A stretch of 33,452 bases of DNA, from assembly GCF_017347095.1 (NCBI RefSeq), contig NZ_JADPRZ010000041.1, positions 1-33,452 on the forward strand, read 5' to 3'. Of the stretch, positions 7,398 to 17,081 are shown in pieces. The DNA is from Sporosarcina sp. E16_8 (GTDB taxonomy: Bacteria; Bacillota; Bacilli; Bacillales_A; Planococcaceae). The notes below the pieces were generated by a model, which saw only the letters and a list, made by a program, of their open reading frames with translations, did not search any database and was not told where the DNA came from. Each line of letters starts with the position of its first letter. The first letter of the stretch is position 1. Made by a program: the position numbers and the translations under genes.

Positions 7398-10271
7398 TCA
7401 TTTCGAAACTTTTTCTGCATCTTCAATCATCATTTTCATTCGTTTTCGTTCACGCTCAAGAACTGGTTTTAAATAATAACCTGTATATGAAACTGTGGAT
7501 TCCGCCACTTTTTCAGGCGTACCTGTCGCTATAATTTGCCCGCCTTTATCACCACCCTCAGGCCCTATATCGATAATGTAATCGACAGTTTTAATGACAT
7601 CCAAATTATGTTCGATAACGAGTACCGTATTCCCCGTATCGACAAGGCGCTGCAATACGATAAGTAATTTGGCAATATCATGGACATGAAGACCTGTCGT
7701 CGGTTCGTCAAGAATATAAAACGACTTTCCATTGGAGCGTTTGTGCAGCTCAGAAGCAAGTTTCACCCGCTGCGCTTCACCGCCTGATAATGTCGTTGCC
7801 GGCTGTCCCAGATTAATATAACCTAGGCCAACATCAACAATCGTTTGGAGCTTACGGCTAATTTTCGGTATATTTTCAAAAAACACGAGCGCATCGTCTA
7901 CTGTCATAGCAAGTACGTCCGCAATGTTTTTCCCTTTATAAGTTACTTCGAGGGTTTCTCGATTATATCGTTTCCCATGACAAACTTCACAAGGTACATA
8001 GACGTCCGGTAAGAAGTGCATTTCGATTTTAATGATTCCATCGCCACGACAAGCCTCACAACGCCCCCCCTTAACGTTAAAGCTGAAGCGCCCTTTTTTA
8101 TAACCGCGGACTTTAGCTTCGTTCGTAGAAGCAAACATATCTCGCACATCATCAAACATGCCTGTATAGGTCGCGGGATTGGATCTCGGCGTCCGTCCAA
8201 TTGGGGACTGGTCGATTTCAATGACCTTTTCAAGCTCTTCAAGCCCTATAGCAGATTTATATTGCCCCGGTTTCTGCTTAGAACGATTCAATTTCTGAGC
8301 GAGTACTTTGTAAAGTACTTGATTAATAAGCGTACTTTTCCCCGATCCTGAAACGCCTGTCACAGCTATGAATTGGCCAAGCGGAATATCTACATTTACA
8401 TTTTTTAAATTATTTTCAGATGCACCTTTAATGACGATTTTTCGTCCATCTAGTTTGCGTCTTTCCAATGGCAGTGGGATGAATTTCTTGCCACTCAAAT
8501 ATTGACCCGTCAGCGAATTAGGGTCATTCATTACTTTTTCAGGTGTACCTGCAGAAACGATTTCTCCCCCCGCAACACCCGCACCAGGTCCGATATCAAT
8601 TAAATAATCGGCAGCCATCATCGTATCTTCATCATGCTCAACAACAATCAATGTATTGCCGATGTCGCGCATACTTTTCAACGTACCGATGAGCCGATCA
8701 TTATCCCGCTGATGAAGTCCAATAGATGGTTCATCTAAAATATAAAGAACGCCTGTCAGTCTTGAACCAATTTGAGTTGCCAACCGAATTCGCTGTGCTT
8801 CCCCGCCAGATAGCGTTCCTGCCGCCCTTGATAACGACAAATAATCGAGTCCAACATTAATAAGGAATCCGAGACGCTCTTCAATTTCACGTAATATAAG
8901 CTTTGCAATTTGTGTATCTTTTTCTGACAGCGCAAGATTTTTGAAAAACTGGTCTGCCTCAGTAATGGACAATTCCGTCACCTTTCCAACATGGACGCCA
9001 TTCACTTTTACCGCGAGCGATTCTTCCTTTAAACGGTACCCAGCACATGTTGGACACGGCCGCTGTGACATATACTTCTCCATCTGTTCCCGGATATAAT
9101 CTGAAGAAGTTTCTTTATAGCGACGCTCTACATTTGCCAAAACACCTTCGAAGTAGATATTGCTATCGCGCGTGCCACCAAATTCATTTGTGTAGCGGAA
9201 ACGAATTTTCTCATCATTTGAGCCATTTAATATTTTATCAAGTTCATCGTCTGGCAATTCACTTACCGGTACATCCATGGATATGCCGAAATGATCCGCG
9301 ACAGTTTTTAAGAGTTCCGGATAGTATTGCGAACTTGTCGGTTCCCACGGCGCAATCGCATGATCTTTTAACGACAGCGTTGGATCTGGCATGATTAATT
9401 CCGGGTCTACTTCTTGCTTTGTCCCCAGCCCATCACATTCCTGACAAGCACCAAATGGACTGTTGAATGAAAACATTCTCGGTTCAAGTTCACCAATTGA
9501 AAAACCGCATAATGGGCAAGCATGATGTTCACTAAACAAGAGTTCTTCCCCGTCCATGACGTCAACCAACACAGTTCCATCCGCGAGACGAAGCGCCGAT
9601 TCAAGAGAGTCACTCAAGCGTGCCGCAATATCTTCTTTCATAACAATCCGGTCGATGACAACTTCTATCGTATGCTTCTTGTTTTTGTTCAATTCAATAT
9701 TGTCGTCGAGGTCTATGATTTCCCCGTTGACACGAATTCGTACATACCCTTGTTTCTTAATATCTTCGATTAATTTTACATGCGTTCCTTTACGACCGGA
9801 TACAATCGGTGCCAGAACTTGAATACGCGTCCGTTCCGGTAATTTCATTAGGCGGTCAACCATTTGTTCAATCGTCTGAGACGAAATTTCCGTTCCGTGA
9901 ATCGGGCAGATTGGTTTGCCTACTCGCGCATAAAGAAGACGGAGATAGTCGTATATTTCCGTTGCAGTTCCTACGGTCGAGCGGGGATTGCGGCTCGTCG
10001 TCTTTTGATCAATTGAAATTGCCGGCGATAGTCCTTCAATGACATCCACATCCGGCTTGTCCATCTGACCTAAAAACTGCCTTGCATAAGAAGATAATGA
10101 TTCAACGTACCTCCGCTGCCCTTCCGCGTAAATTGTATCGAAAGCGAGCGAAGATTTCCCCGACCCTGAAAGTCCTGTCATGACGACTAATTTGTCACGA
10201 GGAATATTTATGTTAATGTTTTTCAAATTATTCGCTCTTGCGCCTTGTATGATGATTTCTTTATTCTTCAT
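7398..10271 (-). CDS. uvrA: Excinuclease ABC subunit A
   Basis: The damage-recognition ATPase of nucleotide excision repair, acting with UvrB and UvrC. The 957 residues match the family. The first Walker [13 protein letters not shown] is at about residues 33-44. Zinc modules are seen at CPLCGFS...CQECDG and CEACRGDG...[10 protein letters not shown]. The two ABC signatures are [14 protein letters not shown] and [14 protein letters not shown], the second Walker A is [13 protein letters not shown], and Walker B regions read [12 protein letters not shown] and [12 protein letters not shown]. It starts 6 nt after the uvrB stop with AAAGGTAGGG upstream, so the two form an operon under the SOS box at 12327. 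Confidence 0.98.
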   Translation of the reverse strand: MKNKEIIIQGARANNLKNININIPRDKLVVMTGLSGSGKSSLAFDTIYAEGQRRYVESLSSYARQFLGQMDKPDVDVIEGLSPAISIDQKTTSRNPRSTVGTATEIYDYLRLLYARVGKPICPIHGTEISSQTIEQMVDRLMKLPERTRIQVLAPIVSGRKGTHVKLIEDIKKQGYVRIRVNGEIIDLDDNIELNKNKKHTIEVVIDRIVMKEDIAARLSDSLESALRLADGTVLVDVMDGEELLFSEHHACPLCGFSIGELEPRMFSFNSPFGACQECDGLGTKQEVDPELIMPDPTLSLKDHAIAPWEPTSSQYYPELLKTVADHFGISMDVPVSELPDDELDKILNGSNDEKIRFRYTNEFGGTRDSNIYFEGVLANVERRYKETSSDYIREQMEKYMSQRPCPTCAGYRLKEESLAVKVNGVHVGKVTELSITEADQFFKNLALSEKDTQIAKLILREIEERLGFLINVGLDYLSLSRAAGTLSGGEAQRIRLATQIGSRLTGVLYILDEPSIGLHQRDNDRLIGTLKSMRDIGNTLIVVEHDEDTMMAADYLIDIGPGAGVAGGEIVSAGTPEKVMNDPNSLTGQYLSGKKFIPLPLERRKLDGRKIVIKGASENNLKNVNVDIPLGQFIAVTGVSGSGKSTLINQVLYKVLAQKLNRSKQKPGQYKSAIGLEELEKVIEIDQSPIGRTPRSNPATYTGMFDDVRDMFASTNEAKVRGYKKGRFSFNVKGGRCEACRGDGIIKIEMHFLPDVYVPCEVCHGKRYNRETLEVTYKGKNIADVLAMTVDDALVFFENIPKISRKLQTIVDVGLGYINLGQPATTLSGGEAQRVKLASELHKRSNGKSFYILDEPTTGLHVHDIAKLLIVLQRLVDTGNTVLVIEHNLDVIKTVDYIIDIGPEGGDKGGQIIATGTPEKVAESTVSYTGYYLKPVLERERKRMKMMIEDAEKVSK

Positions 10272-10277
10272 AAAACC

Positions 10278-12260
10278 CTACCTTTCAGCCTTCAATTCCA
10301 TGATTGTATCCCTTAGTTCGGCAGCTCGTTCGAAGTCGAGCGCTTTCGCCGCTTCTTTCATCTCTTTTTCCAAAGTGACAAGAAGTGTTGTTTTTTCATC
10401 TTTAGTCAATTTCTTACCATGTGTTACTTTTTCTAAATAGGAAATCGCTTCTTCTGATACTGCCGTTGCACGAATCACATCACGGATTTCCTTTTTGATT
10501 GTCGTCGGGGTTATGCCATGCTCTTCATTATATTTTCGTTGAATATCCCGACGTCGCTCCGTTTCACCAATTGCTTTCGCCATGGAGTCCGTCATCTTAT
10601 CTGCATATAAAATGACATGTCCATTGGAGTTACGAGCAGCACGGCCCATCGTCTGAATAAGTGCCCGCTCTGAACGAAGAAATCCTTCTTTATCTGCATC
10701 CAAGATCACAACAAGCGAAACTTCGGGAATATCTATCCCTTCCCTTAAGAGGTTAATCCCCACTAGGACATCATATGTGCCTATTCGCAGTTCTCGTAAA
10801 ATCTCAATTCGTTCAAGTGTCTTAATGTCAGAATGAAGGTATTGAACTTTAATACCAATTTCCTTCAAGTAATCGGTCAAGTCTTCGGACATTTTCTTTG
10901 TTAACGTCGTAATTAGAACTCGTTCATTATTTTTCGTTCGTTCTCTAATTTGACCTATCAAATCATCAATCTGTCCTTCAATCGGACGGATTTCAATCGT
11001 CGGATCTAGGAGTCCAGTCGGGCGGATAATTTGTTGAATCATTTCTGGAGTATGCTCGATTTCGTAAGGACCTGGTGTCGCAGAAACATAAATCGCTTCG
11101 TGGACATGGTCTTCGAATTCTTTGAATGTCAGCGGTCTGTTATCGAGTGCCGATGGTAGACGGAAACCATGGTCAACAAGGACGTTTTTCCGTGCCTGGT
11201 CACCGTTATACATGCCACGTATTTGCGGTAGCGAGACATGACTTTCATCTACAATAACGAGAAAATCATCTGGGAAATAGTCAAGCAGCGTATACGGCGT
11301 CGCCCCGGCAGGACGGAGTGTTAAATGGCGTGAGTAGTTTTCGATACCAGAACAGAAGCCCATTTCCCGCATCATTTCAAGATCATAGCGTGTCCGTTGT
11401 TCAAGACGCTGCGCTTCCAATAGTTTGTCCTGAGCGCGAAATTCTTTCAAACGTTCTTCCAGTTCAATTTCGATATTTTCAATTGCTTTGACCATTTTTT
11501 CTTCACCAGTAACAAAGTGAGATGCCGGGAATATGGCAACGTGTTCACGTTCACCAAGAATTTCACCTGTCAGTGAATCCACTTCGCGAATCCGTTCGAT
11601 TTCATCGCCGAAAAACTCGATACGCAAGCATTTTTCATCCTGAGATGCCGGCAATAGTTCAACAACATCGCCGCGTACCCGGAACGTACCGCGCGTGAAG
11701 CTTACGTCATTCCGCTCGTATTGAATATCAACAAATCTACGTAGCAGTTCATTGCGTCCAATCTCCATTCCCGGACGGAGAGATACCACATGTGCACTGT
11801 ATTCTTCTGGGGAACCTAGACCATAAATGCAGGACACAGAGGCAACAATGAGCACGTCATTCCGTTCAAATAACGAAGATGTGGCAGAGTGACGCAATTT
11901 ATCAATTTCGTCATTGATGCTTGAGTCTTTTTCAATAAAGGTGTCGGTATGTGCAATATACGCTTCTGGCTGATAGTAATCATAGAAACTGACGAAATAT
12001 TCAACTGCATTATCAGGAAAAAACTCTTTAAATTCACTATATAATTGACCCGCTAATGTTTTGTTGTGAGCCATAACGAGTGTCGGTTTGTTAATCTCCG
12101 TCAAGACATTTGAAACGGTAAATGTTTTTCCAGTCCCGGTCGCACCGAGCAAAGTTTGGTGCTTCTCACCTCGGTTATGTCCTTCTAATAGTTGTGCGAT
12201 TGCAGACGGTTGATCGCCTTGTGGTGTAAAAGGGGCTTGCAAATTGAATTTTCCGACCAT
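10278..12260 (-). CDS. uvrB: Excinuclease ABC subunit B
   Basis: The helicase-like damage-verification subunit of nucleotide excision repair. The 660 residues show Walker [11 protein letters not shown] near residue 40, the beta-hairpin [10 protein letters not shown] near residue 95, DEAD-type box VDESH, motif [11 protein letters not shown], and a C-terminal UVR domain ([21 protein letters not shown]) that contacts UvrC. The ATG at 12260 was chosen because GGAGG lies 8 nt upstream; a GTG three codons earlier overlaps the ribosome site. In B. subtilis csbA precedes uvrB in the same operon, but no csbA-like frame is visible here. Confidence 0.98.
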   Translation of the reverse strand: MVGKFNLQAPFTPQGDQPSAIAQLLEGHNRGEKHQTLLGATGTGKTFTVSNVLTEINKPTLVMAHNKTLAGQLYSEFKEFFPDNAVEYFVSFYDYYQPEAYIAHTDTFIEKDSSINDEIDKLRHSATSSLFERNDVLIVASVSCIYGLGSPEEYSAHVVSLRPGMEIGRNELLRRFVDIQYERNDVSFTRGTFRVRGDVVELLPASQDEKCLRIEFFGDEIERIREVDSLTGEILGEREHVAIFPASHFVTGEEKMVKAIENIEIELEERLKEFRAQDKLLEAQRLEQRTRYDLEMMREMGFCSGIENYSRHLTLRPAGATPYTLLDYFPDDFLVIVDESHVSLPQIRGMYNGDQARKNVLVDHGFRLPSALDNRPLTFKEFEDHVHEAIYVSATPGPYEIEHTPEMIQQIIRPTGLLDPTIEIRPIEGQIDDLIGQIRERTKNNERVLITTLTKKMSEDLTDYLKEIGIKVQYLHSDIKTLERIEILRELRIGTYDVLVGINLLREGIDIPEVSLVVILDADKEGFLRSERALIQTMGRAARNSNGHVILYADKMTDSMAKAIGETERRRDIQRKYNEEHGITPTTIKKEIRDVIRATAVSEEAISYLEKVTHGKKLTKDEKTTLLVTLEKEMKEAAKALDFERAAELRDTIMELKAER

Positions 12261-12326
12261 CGGAAGCACCTCCAGTATCAGTTAAATCTATCTTATCACT
12301 TTACCCATCTTTTGACGAGCAAAAAG

Positions 12327-12340
12327 CGAACGTACGTTTT
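12327..12340. promoter_or_regulatory. LexA (DinR) SOS box upstream of uvrBA
   Basis: CGAACGTACGTTTT matches the Bacillus SOS box consensus CGAACRNRYGTTYC at all but one of the defined positions. It lies 67 nt upstream of the uvrB start, in its promoter region. B. subtilis uvrBA is a known LexA-regulated operon. Confidence 0.85.
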
Positions 12341-12366
12341 TTCCAATTTCCCACGTTTGCCGACTA

Positions 12367-13024
12367 ACCATTTAGTTACTTAAAATACTGGTGAGAAGGG
12401 CTTGATGACCTTCATTTTCACTGGACTATTTTCGGCCCGCTTACGGCTAACGATTCATGACAGATTTACTAAGGGTCCAAATGTGGCTAGAAATAATACT
12501 GTTGCGAATAGTTGCCTGTCTCGTTCCTACATTGTTCAAGAGAAAAATGCAGTTGTTTTGGAAGAATAGAATAGATGACATTCTATGGTGAGTGTAAGTG
12601 CCCGAAGATACAATTTCGGGCACTTTTGCACGTTGTACAATGCGGTCATTGCTTACTTCTAGCAAAGAGTATGCATGTACTCCTGTGATGCCTACTAGAA
12701 AGTGACATTTTTTTAATAAATAAAAGAAAAAACTATAGAGAAATTTTCAGCCGCCAAAATTGCATCTTTGGCGGCTTTTCCCCAGATAAGAAGCCAGCTA
12801 TTCTTTCGTCCCAAAAAGCTTCAGCACTTTGTGTACTCATGCTTTTGGAGCAGGGCGAATGAAGGACTATCATACGATTACCGAAAAGACTGTGTAGGGA
12901 TGCGACAACTCGGTACTATTATAGAAGTCATTCAATCCTGAGCAATCCAAACGCAACTATGCACGTATCCCCCAGTGTGTGATCAAGTTATTTGCTGTTT
13001 ACTTTGGTTAATCAACAGACGTGC
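12367..13024 (+). repeat. Structured intergenic repeat, copy A (about 650 bp)
   Basis: A gene-free stretch that matches the reverse complement of 19860-20577 over its whole length, at roughly 75-85% by eye, and 15537-15780 in parts. It contains terminator-like hairpins: GTGCCCGAA/TTCGGGCAC (12598-12606, 12615-12623) and GCCGCCAAA/TTTGGCGGC (12750-12758, 12767-12775, followed by TTTT). There is no transposase and no open frame shared with copy B, so it looks like a non-coding, non-autonomous element. It separates the uvrBA block from the ecs block. Confidence 0.85.
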
Positions 13025-13056
13025 TAATTTCCTTTTCTATAAACACACAGAAAAAA

Positions 13057-13085
13057 ACGCTGCATGTCTATTCAACATGTAGCGT
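13057..13085 (-). terminator. Terminator after the IDEAL-domain gene
   Basis: An 11-bp stem ACGCTGCATGT/ACATGTAGCGT (one G-U type pair) is followed on the minus strand by a run of seven T. It lies just past the stop of the gene starting at 13333. Confidence 0.85.
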
Positions 13086-13096
13086 CCTTGCATTTT

Positions 13097-13333
13097 TCAA
13101 TCATTCTCTTCTAGTTTGCCAAGTCTTTCTGAATTCATTAGAAATGCGCTTTCATCCCGACAATCAAGCGCAAGGTCAATCAATCCCAGAATCCTACTCT
13201 TTGTCTGCTCTCTGTGTATGTGCTTCAAAAAAAGGTCCAAATAAATTTCATTCAGCAGTTTTTCCGCTTGAAGCGATAAACTGTTTTTCCCTACGGCTTT
13301 TAAAAACTCGGCATATGAATAATTGTTCTCCAT
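13097..13333 (-). CDS. Small IDEAL-domain protein
   Basis: A 78-residue soluble protein. Its C-terminal third (LIDLALDCRDESAFLMNSERL) fits the IDEAL domain, a roughly 35-residue motif in small Bacillales proteins such as YpiB, named after its I-D-x-A-L core. The N-terminal YSYAEFLKAVGK segment is also typical of such proteins. The molecular function is not established. The ATG at 13333 has AGGGGTG six bases upstream; a GTG three codons earlier would overlap that site. It has its own terminator at 13057-13085 and stands in the place downstream of ecsB where B. subtilis carries ecsC. Confidence 0.7.
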   Translation of the reverse strand: MENNYSYAEFLKAVGKNSLSLQAEKLLNEIYLDLFLKHIHREQTKSRILGLIDLALDCRDESAFLMNSERLGKLEEND

Positions 13334-13440
13334 CCCTATCACCCCTGATGCCTTTTATTTAGTATATCTAATTTCAGAGATAAGTTGCAAGGTTTATTGG
13401 AATATTCTATTTTTATATTTAGTCATATTTTATAAAGAAA

Positions 13441-13475
13441 CGCCCCGCCTGCAATTGTGAACTGCAAACGGGACG
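13441..13475 (-). terminator. Terminator after ecsB
   Basis: Arms of 13 nt (13441-13453, 13463-13475) pair with several G-U pairs on the minus strand, enclosing TTCACAATT, and are followed by TTTCTTTAT. It lies 8 nt past the ecsB stop. Confidence 0.75.
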
Positions 13476-13482
13476 ACTTTTC

Positions 13483-14694
13483 TTATTCATATTCTTTTTT
13501 CTCCACTGTCAATCTAATCGTAGCCTCAGAGATGATGAGGATGACAGCCCCGACAAGGAATGTTGTTACAGAAACCCCGTACAAATACAGTGCAGCACAT
13601 ACGACTACTGCCGCCTGAATCCATTGGACTGTACGAACGATTTTTTTAATTGCACCTGGACGGGTGTCTTCCTTTTCGGGAAACAGCTTATCCATCCGAA
13701 ATTCGTCCCCCGCCCGCAATGCATGGATAAGTTGTACTGCAGAGGCAAATGCAAGCGCCCCTGCGAAAATGAACACGACAATCGGGAACGGGATGAAAAT
13801 CGCTCCAAGTACTGATAAAGCAGTGAGCCTTACCCATAGCCAAAAAATATCATCTGTTCGTATAAATGTGCGTCTGATTAAATACAGTTGTGCAACAGGC
13901 TTGCCGAAGTTCGGAGCTCCCATCACAAAACCGAGCCACGCCCTTCTACTAACAGATCCTTTCAAATGCGGGACGTCTGTGAAGTAGTTGGCAAAACGGT
14001 AAAAACGCATCATCCGGTTCTGTTCGAGTGAGATGAAATGATCGTAAGGAAACGGTTTTAGCATCCTCTTTTTTCGCCAATGCAAGTTGTACATAGCAAT
14101 AAGTACAGCAATAACTGGAAGTATAAGAGGACTTCCCGTAAGACCGACATAAATTATGGTCCCCGCCAATAAAAAACGGATGGTCCTATCTAGCCAGATC
14201 CCCTTGCCATCCAGAGCATGTCTGAAATTATATTCCGACTCAATGAATACGCGCTTAATGACCAGCAACAAAATTGCGATGACGATGTACTCCATCTTCG
14301 ATCCGGTCCCTGTAGCTGAAAGTAACGGCAACGCAACAATAAATAAAATAAATGGTACTGGCAATTGTGAATAAAAGCTCCAACTCAAAGCCCGTTTCAT
14401 ATACGTAATAAGCTTTTGTTCCAGTGGCAGGAAATAAACCGTGTCCGCAGGTTTTAATAGCGTCACTGGCGGCGAAAAGGCCAGCGCTAGTCCAAGTATG
14501 ATAGCCGTTAGCAGCGCCGCTGGGAACTCTGCTGGCACTTCCTTCAGCCATTCGCTATACGTATAGCCCCCCGCCCCGATTGTGAAGACAAGGACAATTG
14601 CCAAATGACCTGTAAATACATACTTCAAATACTTTTGGAGCTCGGTTATATAATGGACGAACCGGGATCCCCATATTTCACGCAAATTGTTCAT
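13483..14694 (-). CDS. ecsB: ABC transporter membrane subunit EcsB
   Basis: A 403-residue integral membrane protein with hydrophobic segments at roughly residues 25-45, 60-80, 105-135, 165-200, 290-330 and 345-395. It partners the ATPase EcsA, whose 3' end overlaps its start by 17 nt. In B. subtilis loss of Ecs impairs exoprotein secretion, competence and RasP-dependent intramembrane proteolysis; the transported substrate is not settled. The ATG at 14694 has GAGG about 9 nt upstream. The length is close to that of B. subtilis EcsB (about 408). No EcsC homologue follows. Confidence 0.9.
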   Translation of the reverse strand: MNNLREIWGSRFVHYITELQKYLKYVFTGHLAIVLVFTIGAGGYTYSEWLKEVPAEFPAALLTAIILGLALAFSPPVTLLKPADTVYFLPLEQKLITYMKRALSWSFYSQLPVPFILFIVALPLLSATGTGSKMEYIVIAILLLVIKRVFIESEYNFRHALDGKGIWLDRTIRFLLAGTIIYVGLTGSPLILPVIAVLIAMYNLHWRKKRMLKPFPYDHFISLEQNRMMRFYRFANYFTDVPHLKGSVSRRAWLGFVMGAPNFGKPVAQLYLIRRTFIRTDDIFWLWVRLTALSVLGAIFIPFPIVVFIFAGALAFASAVQLIHALRAGDEFRMDKLFPEKEDTRPGAIKKIVRTVQWIQAAVVVCAALYLYGVSVTTFLVGAVILIISEATIRLTVEKKEYE

Positions 14695-15427
14695 TGTCAG
14701 TTTCCTCTGTCATCGCAATATACAAGTCATCCAGTGATGCGCCAGGACGTCCAAATGCCTTTCTCAAGTCATCCATCGTCCCTTCTGCTCGCACCCGTCC
14801 TTCGTGCAGCAAAATGATCCTGTCGCAATGTTTTTCCGCAGTTGCCAATACATGCGTTGACATGAGAATAGAAGCCCCATTTTCTGTTCTCTGCGTCATT
14901 TGCTCTAAAAGTGATTTAATGCCTATTGGATCGAGGCCGACAAACGGTTCATCGATAATATATAATGATGGATTAACGAGGAAAGCACACATGATCATTA
15001 CTTTTTGTCGCATGCCTTTTGAAAAATGCGCTGGGAACCAGTTTAGGCGTTTCTCCATCCGGAATTCCCTTAGTAACTCATCTGATCGTGCTTCAAACAC
15101 TTCTTTATCAAGGTCGTATGCCATCGCTGTTAGTTCAAGATGTTCCCTCAGCGTCAATTCTTCATAGAGTATCGGCGTTTCAGGAATATAAGTGAACGCC
15201 TTCCTATACTTTTCGGGATCTTCACTGAATGTCACCCCGTTAACACGAATTTCTCCCTTATGTGGATTCATTAATCCGATAATATGTTTAATAGTTGTAC
15301 TTTTCCCCGCCCCATTTAGTCCAATCAGACCCACTAACTCACCATGTCCGATGTTAAATGATAAATCATACAGAACCGGTTTACGTGTATAACCGCCTGT
15401 TACATCTTGTAATTCAAGAATTTCCAT
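14678..15427 (-). CDS. ecsA: ABC transporter ATP-binding protein EcsA
   Basis: A 249-residue ABC ATPase. Walker A is GLNGAGKST near residue 40, the Q-loop region is FTYIPETPILYEELT, the signature is FSKGMRQKVMI in place of the canonical LSGGQ, Walker B is SLYIIDEPFVGLDP, and the switch His is in STHVL. It forms the Ecs exporter with EcsB. The ATG at 15427 was chosen because GGAGG lies six bases upstream; the ATG two codons earlier directly abuts that site. The promoter should lie between here and repeat copy C, with hit divergent beyond it. Confidence 0.95.
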   Translation of the reverse strand: MEILELQDVTGGYTRKPVLYDLSFNIGHGELVGLIGLNGAGKSTTIKHIIGLMNPHKGEIRVNGVTFSEDPEKYRKAFTYIPETPILYEELTLREHLELTAMAYDLDKEVFEARSDELLREFRMEKRLNWFPAHFSKGMRQKVMIMCAFLVNPSLYIIDEPFVGLDPIGIKSLLEQMTQRTENGASILMSTHVLATAEKHCDRIILLHEGRVRAEGTMDDLRKAFGRPGASLDDLYIAMTEETDNEQFA

Positions 15428-15536
15428 ATCCATCCTCCATTCTTCAATTCATTTTAGCAAAAAACGGTTTGAAAAGCTTTCTCCTTCATACAACAATATT
15501 GAATCACGTCTGTATATAACCACTTTCCGCCATAAA

Positions 15537-15780
15537 TCACTAGTGAAAAGGGCATGAATACCTTCATTTTTACTGAACCACTTTCGGTATACTTTCGGCA
15601 AAATAATCACAACAGATTTACCGAGGGGGTCAAGTGTGTCCATGCTTTTGAAGAGCGACGGATGAAGGACCACCATACAATTACCGAAAGAGTGTGTAAG
15701 GATGCTACATCAAAATATCGCGGTAATGGTATAGAGGTCGTTCGGTCCAACCATACATGCAGCGCCTACGTAAGTTTACC
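15537..15780 (+). repeat. Structured intergenic repeat, copy C (short, internally deleted)
   Basis: It matches the two ends of copies A and B but lacks most of the middle. The left part corresponds to the GTGAGAAGGGCTTGAT region. It then jumps to the ATGCTTTTG...GATGAAGGAC region and continues through ATTACCGAAA, GTGTAGGGATGC-like and GGTCGTTCGGTCC-like sequence. Copy C has the same orientation as A. It fills most of the ecsA-hit intergenic gap (15428-15849), and no gene is seen in that gap. Confidence 0.72.
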
Positions 15781-15849
15781 GTCTTCATTATTTCAACCTC
15801 TATCTTAAATTATGCTACACTTGTCCCAATCATGAAAAGGAGTGTTCAA

Positions 15850-16275
15850 ATGACTAACTGTATTTTTTGTAAAATCATTGAAGGAACGATCCCTAGCGTA
15901 AAAGTTTATGAAGATGAGCATGTACTCGCCTTCATGGATATTATGCCTGTAACTACAGGCCATGTCCTTCTCATCCCGAAGACACATCGTGAAAACATCT
16001 ATGATTTAACTGCTGAAGAAGCAGCCCAACTATTTTCCGTCGTACCCAAAATTGCCAATGCGCTGAAAGATGAATTCAAACCAGCCGGAATGAATTTATT
16101 GCAAAACAATGGCGCATTTGCGGGGCAAGCCGTATTCCACTCCCATCTGCACTTCATCCCTCGCTATGATGAAACCGACGGATTCCAACCAACTTTTGAA
16201 ACAAAGGAATCTGAAACAAATGTGGAACGAATTCAGGAGATTGCAGCTGGAATTCGACTAAAGTTAGAACAATAA
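15850..16275 (+). CDS. hit: HIT-family nucleotide-binding protein (Hit)
   Basis: A 141-residue histidine-triad hydrolase of the HINT type, acting on purine nucleoside phosphoramidate or adenylated substrates. The zinc site CIFCKI is at residues 4-8, and the catalytic triad FHSHLHFIP (H-x-H-x-H) lies near residue 98. The start is the ATG at 15850, with AAAAGGAG upstream; the longer in-frame extension back to 15757 is only read-through from the repeat. It is divergent from ecsA, as in B. subtilis. Confidence 0.95.
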   Translation: MTNCIFCKIIEGTIPSVKVYEDEHVLAFMDIMPVTTGHVLLIPKTHRENIYDLTAEEAAQLFSVVPKIANALKDEFKPAGMNLLQNNGAFAGQAVFHSHLHFIPRYDETDGFQPTFETKESETNVERIQEIAAGIRLKLEQ

Positions 16276-16363
16276 GCTTGCAAATTATCTGAATACCGTG
16301 TAAGATTCATAATAAGTTTTTCGCTGTCGATCATGAGGATACGTCAGGAAAAACTCAAAAAAA

Positions 16364-16386
16364 CAGATGAGCCGAGGAGAGATGAG
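16364..16386 (+). promoter_or_regulatory. Putative TRAP-binding site over the trpP Shine-Dalgarno
   Basis: Five NAG triplets at exact 5-nt periodicity start at 16364 (CAG), 16369, 16374, 16379 and 16384 (all GAG). They read GAGCCGAGGAGAGATGAG across the ribosome-binding site and end 2 nt before the ATG at 16389. Further NAG triplets occur upstream (GAG 16335, CAG 16344). In B. subtilis tryptophan-bound TRAP (MtrB) represses trpP translation through such triplets overlapping the Shine-Dalgarno. Whether this genome has mtrB cannot be seen here. Confidence 0.6.
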
Positions 16387-16388
16387 AA

Positions 16389-16913
16389 ATGAATACGAAA
16401 AGTCTTGTATTAATGTCATTATTAACTGCTGTAGGTGCTGCATTGTACCTAATAATTCCACCAATTACTGGCGGTATGAAACCCGATTTCATGCTGACAA
16501 TGATGTTTATCAGCATATTCCTGTTCCCTGAAGTACGCAATGTATTTTTACTTGCTGGAACAACAGGTATTATTTCAGGTATTTTTTCAAACTTTCCCGG
16601 GGGCTTCATCCCCAATGTGATTGATAAGTTCATTACTGCATTTGTAATCTATGCAATTATCATTTCACTGAAAAAAATTACAGGTAACTTGATCGCTTCC
16701 ACTGTTGTTGCAGGTATTGGAACTGTATTGTCAGGAACTATCTTCCTTTCAATCGCCATTTTCATTCTTGGAGTCGATTTACCGTTCGGTGGTTTATTCT
16801 TAGGGGTTGTACTTCCAGCTGTTGCCATGAACGGAATTGCATTTTTCTTGATCTATCCGATTGTTAAAGGTTTGGTTAAGAGATCCTCGTTTAAAACTGC
16901 ATTTTCTAATTAA
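16389..16913 (+). CDS. trpP: Tryptophan transporter TrpP (YhaG)
   Basis: A 174-residue polytopic membrane protein with about five hydrophobic segments, resembling the substrate-binding S-components of energy-coupled vitamin and amino-acid importers. The motif PPITGGMKPDFMLTMMF near residue 25 is characteristic of TrpP. It imports tryptophan in B. subtilis. It lies between hit and yhaH, as there. The NAG-triplet leader at 16364-16386 gives independent support for a tryptophan role. A terminator follows at 16924. Confidence 0.9.
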   Translation: MNTKSLVLMSLLTAVGAALYLIIPPITGGMKPDFMLTMMFISIFLFPEVRNVFLLAGTTGIISGIFSNFPGGFIPNVIDKFITAFVIYAIIISLKKITGNLIASTVVAGIGTVLSGTIFLSIAIFILGVDLPFGGLFLGVVLPAVAMNGIAFFLIYPIVKGLVKRSSFKTAFSN

Positions 16914-16923
16914 AATTATAGTG

Positions 16924-16958
16924 AAAGCTTTCCGTCTCCAAGAGGAGAGCTTTTTTTT
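16924..16958 (+). terminator. Terminator after trpP
   Basis: AAAGCTTTCC pairs with GGAGAGCTTT (16924-16933, 16944-16953) with one G-U pair, followed by a T tract. It lies 10 nt past the trpP stop. Confidence 0.85.
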
Positions 16959-17081
16959 GATACCCAGTCGCGTCTGAACAGGCCGCTTGCGCTTGTTTTT
17001 ATTGCTCAAGTACTTTTTAAATGTTTTAATAAAACTAGAGTAAGGAATACTATTCATAACTAAGAAGGAGTGTATTATATA

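Noticed and set aside
9047..9394. Plus-strand frames opposite uvrA and uvrB (for example 9047-9394, 8016-8351, 9809-10042)
   Set aside because: They are antisense shadows of strongly conserved repair genes and lack ribosome sites or family motifs.
12447..12665. Minus-strand frame inside repeat copy A, matched by a plus-strand frame at 20238-20474 in copy B
   Set aside because: The two frames share part of a peptide because the repeats are homologous, but they have no ribosome site, and indels and stem-forming changes break the similarity. Hairpin conservation explains the sequence better.
12367..13024. Insertion sequence or CRISPR array
   Set aside because: No transposase frame, no clear terminal inverted repeats with target duplications, and no regularly spaced direct repeats with unique spacers.
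15757..15849. N-terminal extension of Hit
   Set aside because: It is read-through of repeat copy C and the hit leader; the ATG at 15850 has AAAAGGAG upstream and gives the family length.
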